A stretch of 64,000 nucleotides of DNA, taken from assembly GCA_023052945.1 (NCBI GenBank), contig CP095495.1, positions 1,426,001 through 1,490,000 of the forward strand, in the 5' to 3' direction. The position numbers were made by a program, and so were the translations under genes. The notes under the pieces are model-generated. The model saw only the letters and a program-made list of their open reading frames with translations, did not search any database and was not told the DNA's origin. The DNA is from Wolbachia pipientis. GTDB taxonomy: Bacteria > Pseudomonadota > Alphaproteobacteria > Rickettsiales > Anaplasmataceae. Below are positions 44,495 through 54,701 of this stretch, piece by piece. How positions within the stretch are numbered: position 1 is the first letter of the stretch; every line of letters starts with the position of its first letter.

Positions 44495-46288
44495 ATGAAC
44501 AGAAGTAGAGTTGATAGCTTCAAATGTGTATTGATGTTCATCTTGAATATAGTATCTAAATTCAAACTTAATGTACTTATAATGTCTTTAGTTGCCCTGG
44601 TGGTAGCTGTTGATTTGTCTTTTAGAAAGTATTTAGTAAAAAATATTCTAGATACAGCTGTAAAATATCAGGAAGGTAATGTAATTGAGAATCTTTTATT
44701 ACCTGTAAGCGCTTATCTTGGTATGGCATTACTTATCACTACTGCTTTTAGATTCTATGGCTATTTTGTTGACATTCGAATGTTTACCTTAATGCGTCAA
44801 AAAATAGCTGATATATCTTTTTGTAGGCTACTCCAACAAGACCATTCCTATTATCAGAACAATTTATCTGGAAGCTTAGTACATAAGGTCAGTAGCTTAA
44901 TGGATAGTGTGATAGAGTTAATAAGATTGCTTATAGATTGTTTTTTCGGTTACAGTATAGCATTAGTCTTAGCTATTTATACCTTATCATTAGTAAACAT
45001 AAAGTTTGCAATCGCTACATTCACTTGGGTAAGCATTTTTATTTTAGTCTCGATTTTCAGCTTTCGTGTACTTACTGAATTAGCTGATAATTACTCTAAA
45101 CAAAATTCACAAGTAATAGCTAGTATAGCAGATAGTATTTTAAATGTTATATCAGTAAGGTTATTTTCTCAGCAAGCACATGAGAGACACAAATTTTTTC
45201 AAATATGTAAGAAAAGAACTATTGCAGAGAGAAAATTACAATGGACATACTTTTGGCTTTGGTTTATATATGGCTATTCATTTGATATACTCCAAGCAGT
45301 AAACTTGTACTTTTTAATTCATGATTATCAATTTAACAAAATCGCAATAGGAGATATTGCTCTTGTACTTGGAATTAATATATCGATTATAGAGTTTCTT
45401 AACCATCTAACTAGGAATCTTACCCAATTTTCTACTCATTTCGGCAAAGTTTCAGATGCATTGCCAATCTTGACTACCGTACCAGAAATTCAAGATAAGA
45501 AAAATGCTAAAGAATTAAATTTATTAAGCGGAAGAATAACGTTTAATAATGTTTCTTTTTCTTATGAAGGTCAGGAGTCATTATTTCAAGATTTTTCAGT
45601 TACCATTAATCCTTGCGAAAAGGTAGGTCTAGTTGGTTATTCTGGAGGTGGTAAATCTACTTTTATAAACTTAATTCTAAGGCTATTTGATGTTAAAAAA
45701 GGTAATATACAGATTGATAATCAAATAGTATCAGAAGTTACACAGAGTTCTTTGAGGCAACAAATATCTGTAATACCTCAAGACCCATTGTTATTTCATG
45801 ATACTATTTTAGCAAACATCATATATGGTAAACTTCAATCTACTATAGAAGAAATAATGAGAGCTGCAAAGCTGGCTGGTATTCACGATTTTATTATGAC
45901 TCTACCAGATCAATATGGAACTACAGTTGGAGAAAAAGGCATCAAGCTATCTGGAGGAGAAAGACAAAGAATAATAATAGCAAGGGCATTTTTAAAAAAC
46001 GCTCCAATATTATTTCTCGATGAACCAACTAGTCAGTTAGATTCTATAACAGAAAAAACAATTCAAATGAGTTTATTTAAATTGATGAAAAATAAAACTA
46101 CGATTACTATAGCACACCGTATTTCTACACTTTTACACATGGACCGAATTCTAGTATTTAACAAAGGAAAAATTGTCCAAGATGGTAAACACGCTGAACT
46201 AGTTTCTAAACACGGTCTTTATAAAGAACTTTGGAATGCTCAAATTGGTTGTTTGAATGGCAAAAAAGAAGATGGAAAAAATTATTGA
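44495..46288 (+). CDS. ABC exporter, half-transporter with fused ATPase
   Basis: This 597-residue protein has six membrane helices in the first ~330 residues, then an ATPase with Walker A GYSGGGKST (~380), signature LSGGERQRI (~485) and Walker B ILFLDEPTSQLD. This is the ABCB/MsbA-like exporter layout, which works as a dimer. It starts directly after the dioxygenase gene. The cluster contains no peptide precursor that I can see, so the cargo may be a small glycosylated molecule or lipid-linked sugar. Confidence 0.9.
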   Translation: MNRSRVDSFKCVLMFILNIVSKFKLNVLIMSLVALVVAVDLSFRKYLVKNILDTAVKYQEGNVIENLLLPVSAYLGMALLITTAFRFYGYFVDIRMFTLMRQKIADISFCRLLQQDHSYYQNNLSGSLVHKVSSLMDSVIELIRLLIDCFFGYSIALVLAIYTLSLVNIKFAIATFTWVSIFILVSIFSFRVLTELADNYSKQNSQVIASIADSILNVISVRLFSQQAHERHKFFQICKKRTIAERKLQWTYFWLWFIYGYSFDILQAVNLYFLIHDYQFNKIAIGDIALVLGINISIIEFLNHLTRNLTQFSTHFGKVSDALPILTTVPEIQDKKNAKELNLLSGRITFNNVSFSYEGQESLFQDFSVTINPCEKVGLVGYSGGGKSTFINLILRLFDVKKGNIQIDNQIVSEVTQSSLRQQISVIPQDPLLFHDTILANIIYGKLQSTIEEIMRAAKLAGIHDFIMTLPDQYGTTVGEKGIKLSGGERQRIIIARAFLKNAPILFLDEPTSQLDSITEKTIQMSLFKLMKNKTTITIAHRISTLLHMDRILVFNKGKIVQDGKHAELVSKHGLYKELWNAQIGCLNGKKEDGKNY

Positions 46289-47321
46289 TCTGAGAAGTGA
46301 CACTACAACTCTGCAGAGCTCCAACGTTATACATGCAATAAGTAATGCAACTGTTGGAGATTTTGCTTATGGTGAAGACAAAAGCTGTAATGACTTATCA
46401 GAATATTGCAAACAATTATTCAAAGTAGAAGAAGCATTATTTGTAACCAGCGGTATGCTTGCAAATAGATTAGCCATTGCCAGTCAAACAAGTCCTGGTG
46501 ATGAACTAATAACTCATTATAATTACCACGTTAATTTTTTCGATAGCGCAGGCAATGCAAAAGTAAATAATATCGTATTTAATTGTATTAGAAATAATAG
46601 CGGAATCTTAGATGTTGATGAAGTAGAATATGCTATTAATTCTAAGCCGAGGTATAAAATTTTTGCTCAGGTGAGTCTTGTTTCTATAGAAAATAGTATA
46701 AATGGGTTTAATGGTAAAATTTATCCTTTTGAAAAACAAGTCGAGTTATATCACTTTTTAAAAGCTCACAATGTAAATCTTCATTTAGACGGTGCAAGAA
46801 TATTTAATGCTCATATCGAAACAAATATTGCTTTAGCAGATTATGCTAAATATGTGGATACAATGAGCTTTTCTTTTACTAAAGGACTTGGCGCTCCTTT
46901 TGGTTCAATGCTTATGGGTAAAAGAGAGATAATTGAAAGGGCTAAAAAGCTACAGGTTTGGCTAGGTAGTGGTTATCATCAGATAGGGTATTGTGCTAAT
47001 GCAGCAAAATACGTACTACAGAATAATATCTCTAGGCTTAAAGAAGATAATAAGCTCGCTAAATTATTTGCAGATAAGATTAAAGAAATTCCACACATCA
47101 AACTGGTACTACCTTATCCAGAAACTAATATAGTAAGCTTTAGTATAAAAGCACTAAATGTAACTAATGAGGTTTTCTTGAGTAAGTGCCAAGCTTATGG
47201 TTTATTGCTTTTTCCTTGGCTTGAGTCTCATATAAGAGCAGTTACCCATCTTGGCACAAAGGAAACAGACATCATGAAAGCTGCTGAAATTATAAAGGAG
47301 GTTGTGTTAAATTTAATATGA
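46257..47321 (+). CDS. PLP-dependent threonine aldolase-family enzyme (first)
   Basis: This 354-residue enzyme belongs to the beta-eliminating lyase/threonine aldolase family. The motif IIDLRSDTTT is followed by TSGMLANRLAI and HLDGARIFNA, and then the PLP lysine region FSFTKGLGAPFGSMLMG. It cleaves or forms beta-hydroxy amino acids, or acts on related substrates. The ATG at 46257 overlaps the ABC gene; a second ATG lies five codons in. It is the first of two side-by-side relatives. They are diverged enough to have different roles. Confidence 0.8.
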   Translation: MAKKKMEKIIDLRSDTTTLQSSNVIHAISNATVGDFAYGEDKSCNDLSEYCKQLFKVEEALFVTSGMLANRLAIASQTSPGDELITHYNYHVNFFDSAGNAKVNNIVFNCIRNNSGILDVDEVEYAINSKPRYKIFAQVSLVSIENSINGFNGKIYPFEKQVELYHFLKAHNVNLHLDGARIFNAHIETNIALADYAKYVDTMSFSFTKGLGAPFGSMLMGKREIIERAKKLQVWLGSGYHQIGYCANAAKYVLQNNISRLKEDNKLAKLFADKIKEIPHIKLVLPYPETNIVSFSIKALNVTNEVFLSKCQAYGLLLFPWLESHIRAVTHLGTKETDIMKAAEIIKEVVLNLI

Positions 47322-48370
47322 GAATAAAAATAGATTTCTTTAGCGATTCAAACACTGACCCTTCAGCTAAAATGAGGGAAGCGATGGCTAAAGCAAAAGT
47401 TGGAAACGAAGCTGCATGTGAAGATCCAACTGTGAACGAATTAGTGGCAACCGCATGTAAAATATTAGGTAAACCTGCAGGAATCTTTTTGATTTCAGGA
47501 ACGATGTCCAATGTAATTGCTTATAAAGTACACATTCAAAGACCTGGTGATTACTTGCTGCTTGATGAAACTTCACATCCGCTCATAGTACAATCTGGCT
47601 TGATTGCAGCCCAGGCACATGCTACTCCTTTGCCCATCAAAGGTACGAGAGGAATATTTACTGGAGAACAAATTGTTGAGTTTATTACTCGTCCTAGTTT
47701 AAGAAATATTCCGAGAGTTGGGCTTGTTTCTATCGAACAAACGACAAATTTTGGTGGTGGAGCTGTGTGGCCTTTAGAATATATTCAAGAGATCTCAAGT
47801 CTCTGCAAAGAGAATGACGTATTCACTCATTTAGATGGAGCAAGACTGTTCAACGCTTGTGCTCATACTAAAATATCTCCAAAGGAGTATGCAAGTTATT
47901 TTGATTCGGTATTCATTGATTTTAGTAAAGGATTAGGTGCTCCAATGGGCGCAATATTGCTTGGAAGTGAAGAGTTTATTGAAAAAGCTTGGTACTATAA
48001 GTTTCAAATTGGCGGAGGTATGCACCAAGCTGGCATTATTTCAGCTGCATGTTTATATGCTCTACATAATAATGTAAATTCTTTAGAAGAAGATCATAAA
48101 AAAATGCAGCACCTTATAGAAGGCCTAGACTCCATAGATCAAGTTATAATTGATATCGACCTGTATAAAACTAATATAGCGTATTTTTCATTACGTACTA
48201 ATTGTATATCTACTCAAGAATTAATAAACGTACTAATGAAAAATTATGGAATTAGAATGGCTAACATCAAAGGTAAAATCAGAGCTATAACACATAGAGA
48301 TATAAGCTATGAAGATATTAATACTACTGTATCTGCTATAAGAAAGATACTAAGTAATTTTCTGCACTAA
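47318..48370 (+). CDS. PLP-dependent threonine aldolase-family enzyme (second)
   Basis: This 350-residue protein is in the same family as the previous gene, with SNTDPSAKMREAMAKAKVGNEA, ISGTMSNVIAY, HLDGARLFNAC and IDFSKGLGAPMGAILLG. The start overlaps the previous stop (ATGA), so the two are made together and may form a heteromer. Low-specificity threonine aldolase is the closest familiar member, but in this cluster a carbon-carbon bond with an aldehyde or a tailored amino sugar is possible. That is inference. Confidence 0.8.
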   Translation: MRIKIDFFSDSNTDPSAKMREAMAKAKVGNEAACEDPTVNELVATACKILGKPAGIFLISGTMSNVIAYKVHIQRPGDYLLLDETSHPLIVQSGLIAAQAHATPLPIKGTRGIFTGEQIVEFITRPSLRNIPRVGLVSIEQTTNFGGGAVWPLEYIQEISSLCKENDVFTHLDGARLFNACAHTKISPKEYASYFDSVFIDFSKGLGAPMGAILLGSEEFIEKAWYYKFQIGGGMHQAGIISAACLYALHNNVNSLEEDHKKMQHLIEGLDSIDQVIIDIDLYKTNIAYFSLRTNCISTQELINVLMKNYGIRMANIKGKIRAITHRDISYEDINTTVSAIRKILSNFLH

Positions 48371-48440
48371 TTGTTTACAAACTGCTTGTCAAACAATATT
48401 ATACCAATATAGTATTATGCTAGCATCTGCATAGAGCTAT

Positions 48441-49643
48441 TTGGGAATAGGTGTGAACTTTGTCTTCTTTCAATATTTACTATTCTTCTGTGGATATATG
48501 CTGCTTTATTTATCAAGACAAAGTATACCAATTGCTCTACCACTGTTAATAGATACTGACCATGTAAAATTAAGCTATTTTTTTGCCTGCTTTTCTTTTT
48601 TTTATGGAGTATCAAAATTTGTTAATGGAATAATCATGGACTCCAAAAATAATCCATTATTTATGTTCGGGATATGCAACATTGCAACTGGATTATTAAC
48701 CATTGGTATAACTTTATCATATAATAATCTGACTTTATTACTGTTAACATTAATATTATTAGCTTGGACACAAGGGTTAGGTTGGCCAGCTATTACCAAG
48801 TTTATGGTTACAAACTCTAGCATCTCTTCAATTGCATCATCATGGGGAGTTATGAGCGCATCTCAGCAACTTGGTTCTTGTATTACTTTAATTTTATTAC
48901 CAAGTATAATTAAAATATATGATGCAAAGAGTGCATTTTTATACTCTGGTCTCTTATGCTTACTTTTTGGAATTTATATAATATTAAAAGCATATTACAA
49001 AGAAAGTGCCAACTTTACTACCTATTATAAGGTGCAGAAATCTCAAATAGGTATCAAGGTAACAAGTTCCATATGGTTTCTATGTTGTGCTACTTTTTGT
49101 GCTTATATTATAAAAATGGGAATCTTCTTTTGGTTTCCTATAATTTTAAAGGATAAATTACAAATTTCTCTTGTACAATCCTCACTAATAACGGGCGTAT
49201 ATGATTTAGGTGGAATCCTTGGAACTTTAATCACAGGAAGAATTAGTGATATGTACTTCTTTCAAAATAGAAGCTTGCTGGCATTACTTTACATGTTGGG
49301 TATAGCACTCACTTTTATTGCAATGAACTTTGGTCAAAACATAATTCTTATGAACCTTGGTGCAATCTTATCAGGATTCTTTATATTTGGAGTGCAAGTA
49401 CTGACAGGTGTTATAGCTGTAGAAATTGCTCCACAAAATAATATATGTGCAATTGTAAGCTTAACAGGATTATTTGGGTATATTGCAAGTTCAATATTTT
49501 CATGCGTGCTCTTAGGAGTGCTTGTTAAGCACTGTGGTAACAGTATTATGTTTTCATTTTTTTCCATTTGCTCTGTTGTTGCACTCGTTTGCTTTTCCAT
49601 ACTATCAAGCAAAGATCTTAAAAAACTAAGTAAAGCGGTGTAG
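48441..49643 (+). CDS. MFS transporter, sugar-phosphate (OPA)-like
   Basis: This ~400-residue membrane protein has about 12 helices. The early segment (GYMLLYLSRQSIPIALPLLIDT ... FYGVSKFVNGIIMD) resembles the organophosphate:phosphate antiporter group (GlpT/UhpT-like). It could import host sugar phosphate or export a product. The TTG at 48441 is the annotated start; in-frame alternatives lie downstream. It is the last plus-strand gene of the cluster, and faces the dehydrogenase gene. Confidence 0.75.
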   Translation: MGIGVNFVFFQYLLFFCGYMLLYLSRQSIPIALPLLIDTDHVKLSYFFACFSFFYGVSKFVNGIIMDSKNNPLFMFGICNIATGLLTIGITLSYNNLTLLLLTLILLAWTQGLGWPAITKFMVTNSSISSIASSWGVMSASQQLGSCITLILLPSIIKIYDAKSAFLYSGLLCLLFGIYIILKAYYKESANFTTYYKVQKSQIGIKVTSSIWFLCCATFCAYIIKMGIFFWFPIILKDKLQISLVQSSLITGVYDLGGILGTLITGRISDMYFFQNRSLLALLYMLGIALTFIAMNFGQNIILMNLGAILSGFFIFGVQVLTGVIAVEIAPQNNICAIVSLTGLFGYIASSIFSCVLLGVLVKHCGNSIMFSFFSICSVVALVCFSILSSKDLKKLSKAV

Positions 49644-49660
49644 AAAACATTTCTCAACAG

Positions 49661-50968
49661 TTAAACTTTGTAGATAGATTTTTTACCCAGGGAATAAACG
49701 TTATAGCCATATCCTAGTAGCAATTCATTATCTAACAAGTTGCGAAAGTCAAAGATATTAGGTGTAGCCATAACATCCTTTAAGATTAAAAAATCTTGAT
49801 TTTTAAATTCTTTCCACTCCGTTAATAATAATAAGGCTTCCGCGTCTCTTGCAGCTCCTATAGCGCTGTCCGCGTACTCTATATCCTTTAGAATTTGCCT
49901 AGCATTATCCATCCCTACTGGATCATATGCAGTAATTTTAGCCTTGTTATTCACTAACAATTTTGCAATATCTATAGCTGGGCTATTTCTTACATCATCA
50001 GTACCAGACTTAAAAGTTAGCCCCCATATCGCTATTTTTTTATTTTGGACTCCATTCAATACATATTCTACCTTTTTAGCAATGTTTGTTATATGATTAT
50101 AGTTAGATTCCTTAACTGAATTTAAAATTTGTAGCTTAACATTGTGGTCTTCAGCAAGCCTTATTAAAGCTGACAAATCTTTAGGAAAACATGATCCTCC
50201 AAATCCTGGACCAGCTTTGAGAAATTCCTTACCTATTCTATGGTCCATTCCCATACTGTTAGCTAAAAGGTCAATGTCTGCTCCTAATAGCTCACATAAA
50301 CCTGCCATCTCATTGATAAAAGCAACCTTTGTTGCTAGAAAAGCATTAGAAGCATATTTAATCATTTCAGCAGTAACTGTATCAGTGACTATTAACGGAA
50401 TATTCTTACCTATAAATGATCTATATATAATTTCTAGTTTTGCCCTAGCTAGCTTAGTTTTTACTCCTATTATTATCCTATCTGGGTATAAAAAATCTGA
50501 TACTGCAGAGCCTTGCTTGAGAAACTCTGGATTAACTCCCAAATCAAAGTTATAGCCCTTATTAGATAAATAATTATGTATATTCTCTGCAGTACCAGGA
50601 GGAACAGTTGACTTTATCACTATTAAGCAATCTTGATTGACTCTCTCAGAAACTTCACTTACTGCATTATATACATTCTTTAAATTTGCATTTCCTATGG
50701 AGTCTGATGGAGTATCTACAGTTACAAATACTACTTCTGTATTGGGATTTATTTGAGAATACGAATCGAAAAATCTTATCCTTTGTGACTTTATATTATT
50801 CTCTAAATAATCTGCTAATTCAGGTTCATATAGAGGAATTTTCCCTGATTTCAAAAGTTCAATCTTCTTAGTATTTATGTCAATGCAATCAACTTTATGG
50901 CCCTGCTCCGATAACATTGTACCAGATACTAAGCCTACATACCCTACTCCTATAATAGTTATGTGCAT
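49661..50968 (-). CDS. UDP-glucose/GDP-mannose dehydrogenase family
   Basis: This 435-residue enzyme has the Rossmann start (ITIIGVGYVGLVSGTMLSEQG) and catalytic Cys in GGSCFPKDL. It also has the second NAD/UDP domain (IAIWGLTFKSGTDDVRNSPAI). It oxidises a UDP-hexose to the uronic acid, most likely UDP-glucuronate. It is on the opposite strand from the rest of the cluster and converges with the MFS gene with an 17-base gap. Activated sugar acid would suit the glycosyltransferase. Confidence 0.9.
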   Translation of the reverse strand: MHITIIGVGYVGLVSGTMLSEQGHKVDCIDINTKKIELLKSGKIPLYEPELADYLENNIKSQRIRFFDSYSQINPNTEVVFVTVDTPSDSIGNANLKNVYNAVSEVSERVNQDCLIVIKSTVPPGTAENIHNYLSNKGYNFDLGVNPEFLKQGSAVSDFLYPDRIIIGVKTKLARAKLEIIYRSFIGKNIPLIVTDTVTAEMIKYASNAFLATKVAFINEMAGLCELLGADIDLLANSMGMDHRIGKEFLKAGPGFGGSCFPKDLSALIRLAEDHNVKLQILNSVKESNYNHITNIAKKVEYVLNGVQNKKIAIWGLTFKSGTDDVRNSPAIDIAKLLVNNKAKITAYDPVGMDNARQILKDIEYADSAIGAARDAEALLLLTEWKEFKNQDFLILKDVMATPNIFDFRNLLDNELLLGYGYNVYSLGKKSIYKV

Positions 50969-51015
50969 TTTATTATCACCTTAAAAATGTAGCTTAGCAT
51001 CTAAAATAAACACCA

Positions 51016-51915
51016 TTAACAATTATAAACTTTTGTTGTTACACTATTTTTCTTAATTGCCTTACCTTCCGAGTAAACTATAAATAAGGTTGACGGTATT
51101 AATATCAAAGTACCATGTAAAACACTTTTATCAGGTAATTCATTAAATATAACGTATGTTACTACTGCAGAAATTATTAGCTCTATGTATCTATAAGGTG
51201 CAAGTGCAGTAGCATCAGTAAGAGTAAAAGCTTTTAACATAAAGAGCAAAATTAGATTTGAATTAATTCCCAAAATCAGCAGTAATATTAATTCCAACAA
51301 GGAAGGCATATGCCAATAAAATAACAAAGGTGGAGTAGAAAAAATAGTTGTCGTTAGAGCTGAATAAAATAACATACTTATTACTGACTCTTTTATTATA
51401 AGTTTCTTATTAAGTATATCTAATATAGCAAAGATCAATGCAGATACAATAAAAATAAGAATTTTAGGATTAAAATCTTCACTATGAGCTTTGGTAGTAA
51501 TAGCAATACCAACAAAGCCAATAACAGTTACTATCCATCTTTGCCAAATTATATTTTCGTTTAGCAAAGAGATTGCAAGAAGTATAACAAATAATGGTAT
51601 AGAAAAACTTATAATCGTTGCAGTTACTATGGGGAAAACAGTCAACCCGTAAGTCCATAAGGTCATTCCACAAAATAACAACCCGCCCCTGGTTATTTGA
51701 GTAGATATTTGACTTGTTTTAAAAGTTTCTATTCCATAGTAAAACATAAAAGGTACAAGGGTAATAGTGGTAAACAGAAAGCGGAAAAAAATTATTTCAA
51801 AACTCTGAAGATGTAAACTTAGATATTTTGATATAGTATCATTAGCTACACTACTAAGTAAGCTAAGTATAAACCAGATAACCCCAAACAAATAAGCTCT
51901 CAATCTGTAATCCAT
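51016..51915 (-). CDS. EamA/DMT-family transporter
   Basis: This 299-residue membrane protein has about ten helices in two EamA halves (FGVIWFILSLLSSVANDTISKYLSLHLQ ... FRFLFTTITLVPFMFYYG). The family exports or imports metabolites such as amino acids, nucleotide sugars or SAM. It closes the eleven-gene cluster. It is co-directed with the dehydrogenase gene and 47 bases upstream of it. The substrate is unknown. Confidence 0.8.
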   Translation of the reverse strand: MDYRLRAYLFGVIWFILSLLSSVANDTISKYLSLHLQSFEIIFFRFLFTTITLVPFMFYYGIETFKTSQISTQITRGGLLFCGMTLWTYGLTVFPIVTATIISFSIPLFVILLAISLLNENIIWQRWIVTVIGFVGIAITTKAHSEDFNPKILIFIVSALIFAILDILNKKLIIKESVISMLFYSALTTTIFSTPPLLFYWHMPSLLELILLLILGINSNLILLFMLKAFTLTDATALAPYRYIELIISAVVTYVIFNELPDKSVLHGTLILIPSTLFIVYSEGKAIKKNSVTTKVYNC

Positions 51916-52693
51916 AAAGCTTCTGATTTAATAGATACGATGTACTCATATAATTTTACTACAAAACTAATAATATAAAAGTTTTCTGATGTACGTCCCC
52001 AGAATGTGATCGTAAGGGTTCATTATAAATAATTCGGGAAATTTCGTCTCTGTAGAAATATTAAGAGCTATGTAACGAACGTTTATATTTGTGAGTAATA
52101 GTAAGGCTCAAGGTAAGGAAAATGCTAGTGAGGTAAAGTAGAATAACGTTGATTTGATAATTTAAGCTCATTCCCTCTTGCTACATCTCTCTTTAATATC
52201 TCCTCTTTTGCAGCAGGTCTATAGAATTATACAGAGTATTTTATCTTCCAATACAGGCAATCTTGACATGGCATTTCTTCTGTTCTTGAACTTTTTCCCA
52301 CTCTGGGCGCACTTTTTCTACAACCTTTTCGAATTCTTCTATTTTCAAACCTGTTACATCTCGAAAATTTCTCGGATGTTCTTTTAGATTATGGTAGTTT
52401 AAGCCCATCTTCCCTCCCTATTCTCTTGCTATACCTCCCTATTTTATAACCATTCCCACTCTTTTGCAGCAGGTTTAAAGAAATACTAAAGGCAAAAGAT
52501 ACGCTTGTGTAGTTCGAAAGCTTTCTATAGGATAAGTCTCACCTGATTTACAAATAGAATTGTTATGTTAGATGTTTGCTATTTATTCTTAAGCTCATTT
52601 TAACAGCATTTTGCTTTTTTTAGTATGTAGGGATTTTCTAGGAATTATCCTATTGAATTCTATGATATTATTTTTTGTAACATTGTTATACAC
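51916..52693. other. Degraded DNA holding an IS5-type remnant
   Basis: No intact gene. The stretch begins after the EamA gene and contains two related tracts (about 52175-52225 and 52415-52475, both with ctcttttgcagcaggt). These flank the transposase remnant below and look like decayed element ends. Confidence 0.45.
52241..52408 (-). pseudogene. IS5-type transposase N-terminal remnant
   Basis: This minus-strand frame of 55 codons starts MGLNYHNLKEHPRNFRDVTG and continues with a helix-turn-helix (KIEEFEKVVEKVRPEWE). This is the start of DDE transposases of the IS5/Tnp_4 type common in Wolbachia. The catalytic part is gone. The flanks carry a repeated tract. Confidence 0.65.
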
Positions 52694-52813
52694 ATCATGA
52701 AAGTGAAGCTATTTCATTTAACTTCGCAATCTCTGCAGCAGATTAAAATGACAAGAAAACTTGTATTTGGCGTACTATTGTTTAATTTTTTGCACTATGT
52801 GCACCGTATGTCT
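52694..52813 (+). repeat. 120-bp repeat, second copy at window end
   Basis: This 120-bp stretch recurs at 63881-64000 with one visible mismatch. It could encode a 40-residue peptide (MKVKLFHLTSQSLQQ ... FGVLLFNFLHYV). At this site it stops just before the IS110 gene. The other copy runs off the window, so its full length is unknown. It may be an element end or a dispersed repeat. Confidence 0.85.
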
Positions 52814-52848
52814 TTATAAAATTTCTAGGTTTTTACCTCCTAAGAAAC

Positions 52849-54170
52849 TCACTTAACTAACTCTTCTTGTTGAACTAATATGTAGCCAAATTCGCTCGCT
52901 TTTTTGATCAAATTTTTTACAGTTCTATCTTTATAGCGTGTTTCATAGTATTCCATTCCTTTTTCTACATATTCCTGTCCGTATTTGAGCATACTATAAA
53001 ATATGCATGCCATTTTTCTTGCAGTAGCTGTTATTGCTTTTGGTGCTCCTAGTCGTTTTCTCAATCTTCTGTAGTATGCACCCAACGCACTTTTACTATT
53101 TCCTACAGAATGAGCAGCTATTCGCAAAGCATTTGCAGCACGGTTAATGACTTTACGTGTTCTTGTGTTAAACACTTTTTCCCCTGTAACTTTATTAGCA
53201 GGACTGAGTCCCAACCACGATGAAAAGTGCTTTTCTGTTGGCCATTTACTATGGTTTATACCAACTTCTGAAATTATGGTTTGTATACTTAATACATCAA
53301 ATCCAGGAATTTTAGTGAAATCCATACCAGTTATTCGGTGCAGTTCCTCATACAAAGCAAAGCTTGGCTTACTTTTGCTATTTTTATTCTTTTGCTTACT
53401 TAGCTGTTTGCTTTCACAAGACTTTGTTTCAAACGTTTTATAATAGGCTTCAATATTTCTATCACATTCTGCTATTTTTTCTTGATAAATATTATATAGT
53501 TCAAATTCTTGCTTTAGCGTGAATAAGTGTTCCTCTCTATAGTCACCAGCTAACGCTTTTGCAATAGTAGACTGATCATTTTTCATTCGCACGTCCCTGA
53601 ATTCTGCCAATTTTTCAGAATCTCTTTCGCCTTCAATTATAGTTTCAATGATTTTCATACCAGTTATCCCAGTAATATGACTAATAACCTTGTGTAATTG
53701 TATATTCATTTGAATTAATGCCTTCTGCATACGCAGAATATGTGTAGATGCACTTTCAGTGAGATTTTTGCGTTGCCGCACGTAACTGCGCAATACACAC
53801 ATCTGATTATCTGGCCTAAACGATCCATGAAGCAGTCCGTAGCTATGCAGTTGTTGGAGCCATTGGCAATCTTGAACGTCAGACTTCCTACCAGGTACAT
53901 TCTTTACATGCCGTGCATTTTACCTCGAATTTGTATGACTCAAGTATTTGAAATAAAGGAATCCAATATACTCCTGTTGATTCCATAGCTACTGTTGTAA
54001 CTTTACACTTTTTCAACCACTGTGCTAAGTTATGAAGGTCTTCAGTAAAGCAGCCAAATTTCTGAACGCGTTCTTCCTTCAGGTACACACACATAGTGTA
54101 CAGCTGAACCAATGTCTATTCCTGCTGCATTAGGATTCACTATTTCTAATTTACTTTTTGCTTTTTTCAT
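52849..54170 (-). pseudogene. IS110-family transposase, broken by frameshifts
   Basis: The start (MKKAKSKLEIVNPNAAGIDIGSAVHYVCV) is the DEDD-type N-terminal domain of IS110. The second frame piece has VTTVAMESTGVYWIPLFQIL, and the last has the C-terminal Transposase_20 part (ITGMDFTKIPGFDVLSIQTIISEVG; FSSWLGLSPANKVTG). The three pieces are in different frames, with shifts near 54100 and 53920, so it is inactive. Inverted repeats are not expected for this family. The element separates the eleven-gene cluster from the next cargo block. Confidence 0.85.
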
Positions 54171-54701
54171 GGTAACCCCTACATATAATTTGTAATAGGG
54201 AAACGCTTCAGCTTGGAACGGTTGATAGTACAATCTCCTAACCGAGGTAGTCTAAATGACTCCATCAATGATTTGACCGTTCCTTCCAAAACCATGCTTG
54301 CATACGGGCACTTAGGCACCATTGAAAATGTCGGTCATAACTGCAAAGGCGCTCCCTGTACAACTATACTTGAAAACTACTAAAAACTTAAATTTGTGTG
54401 TTTCTTTCTGATTTGACAGATTTCGTCTGTTCGATGCTTGCATGTAAATATTTCTCTTAAAGTGCTTCATAATCTTGATCTGTCTAGAAGTTTCAACTTT
54501 AATTAGATATATCTCTACTAGAAGGTGATGTAGGCAGAGAGAGCGGACAGCCTTTTTCTTCACTCTGATTTGTATGGGCAACTTTGCTGTCTCCTATATA
54601 TCAGAGGCAATTTGCATTAGCAAAATAAAGTTATGATTTTGTTAAATGAATGCTATAGTATGATAGTTTTTAAGTAGATATTATAATAATGGTTACACTA
54701 T
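54171..54701. other. IS110 flank and intergenic DNA
   Basis: No gene is supported. The left part is probably the rest of the IS110 element. A 89-codon minus frame at 54312-54581 has no recognisable content. The last ~100 bases are the likely promoter region of the gene at 54702. Confidence 0.4.

Noticed and set aside
54312..54581. 89-codon minus-strand ORF
   Set aside because: No recognisable motif and it lies in IS110 flank DNA; composition is like non-coding sequence.
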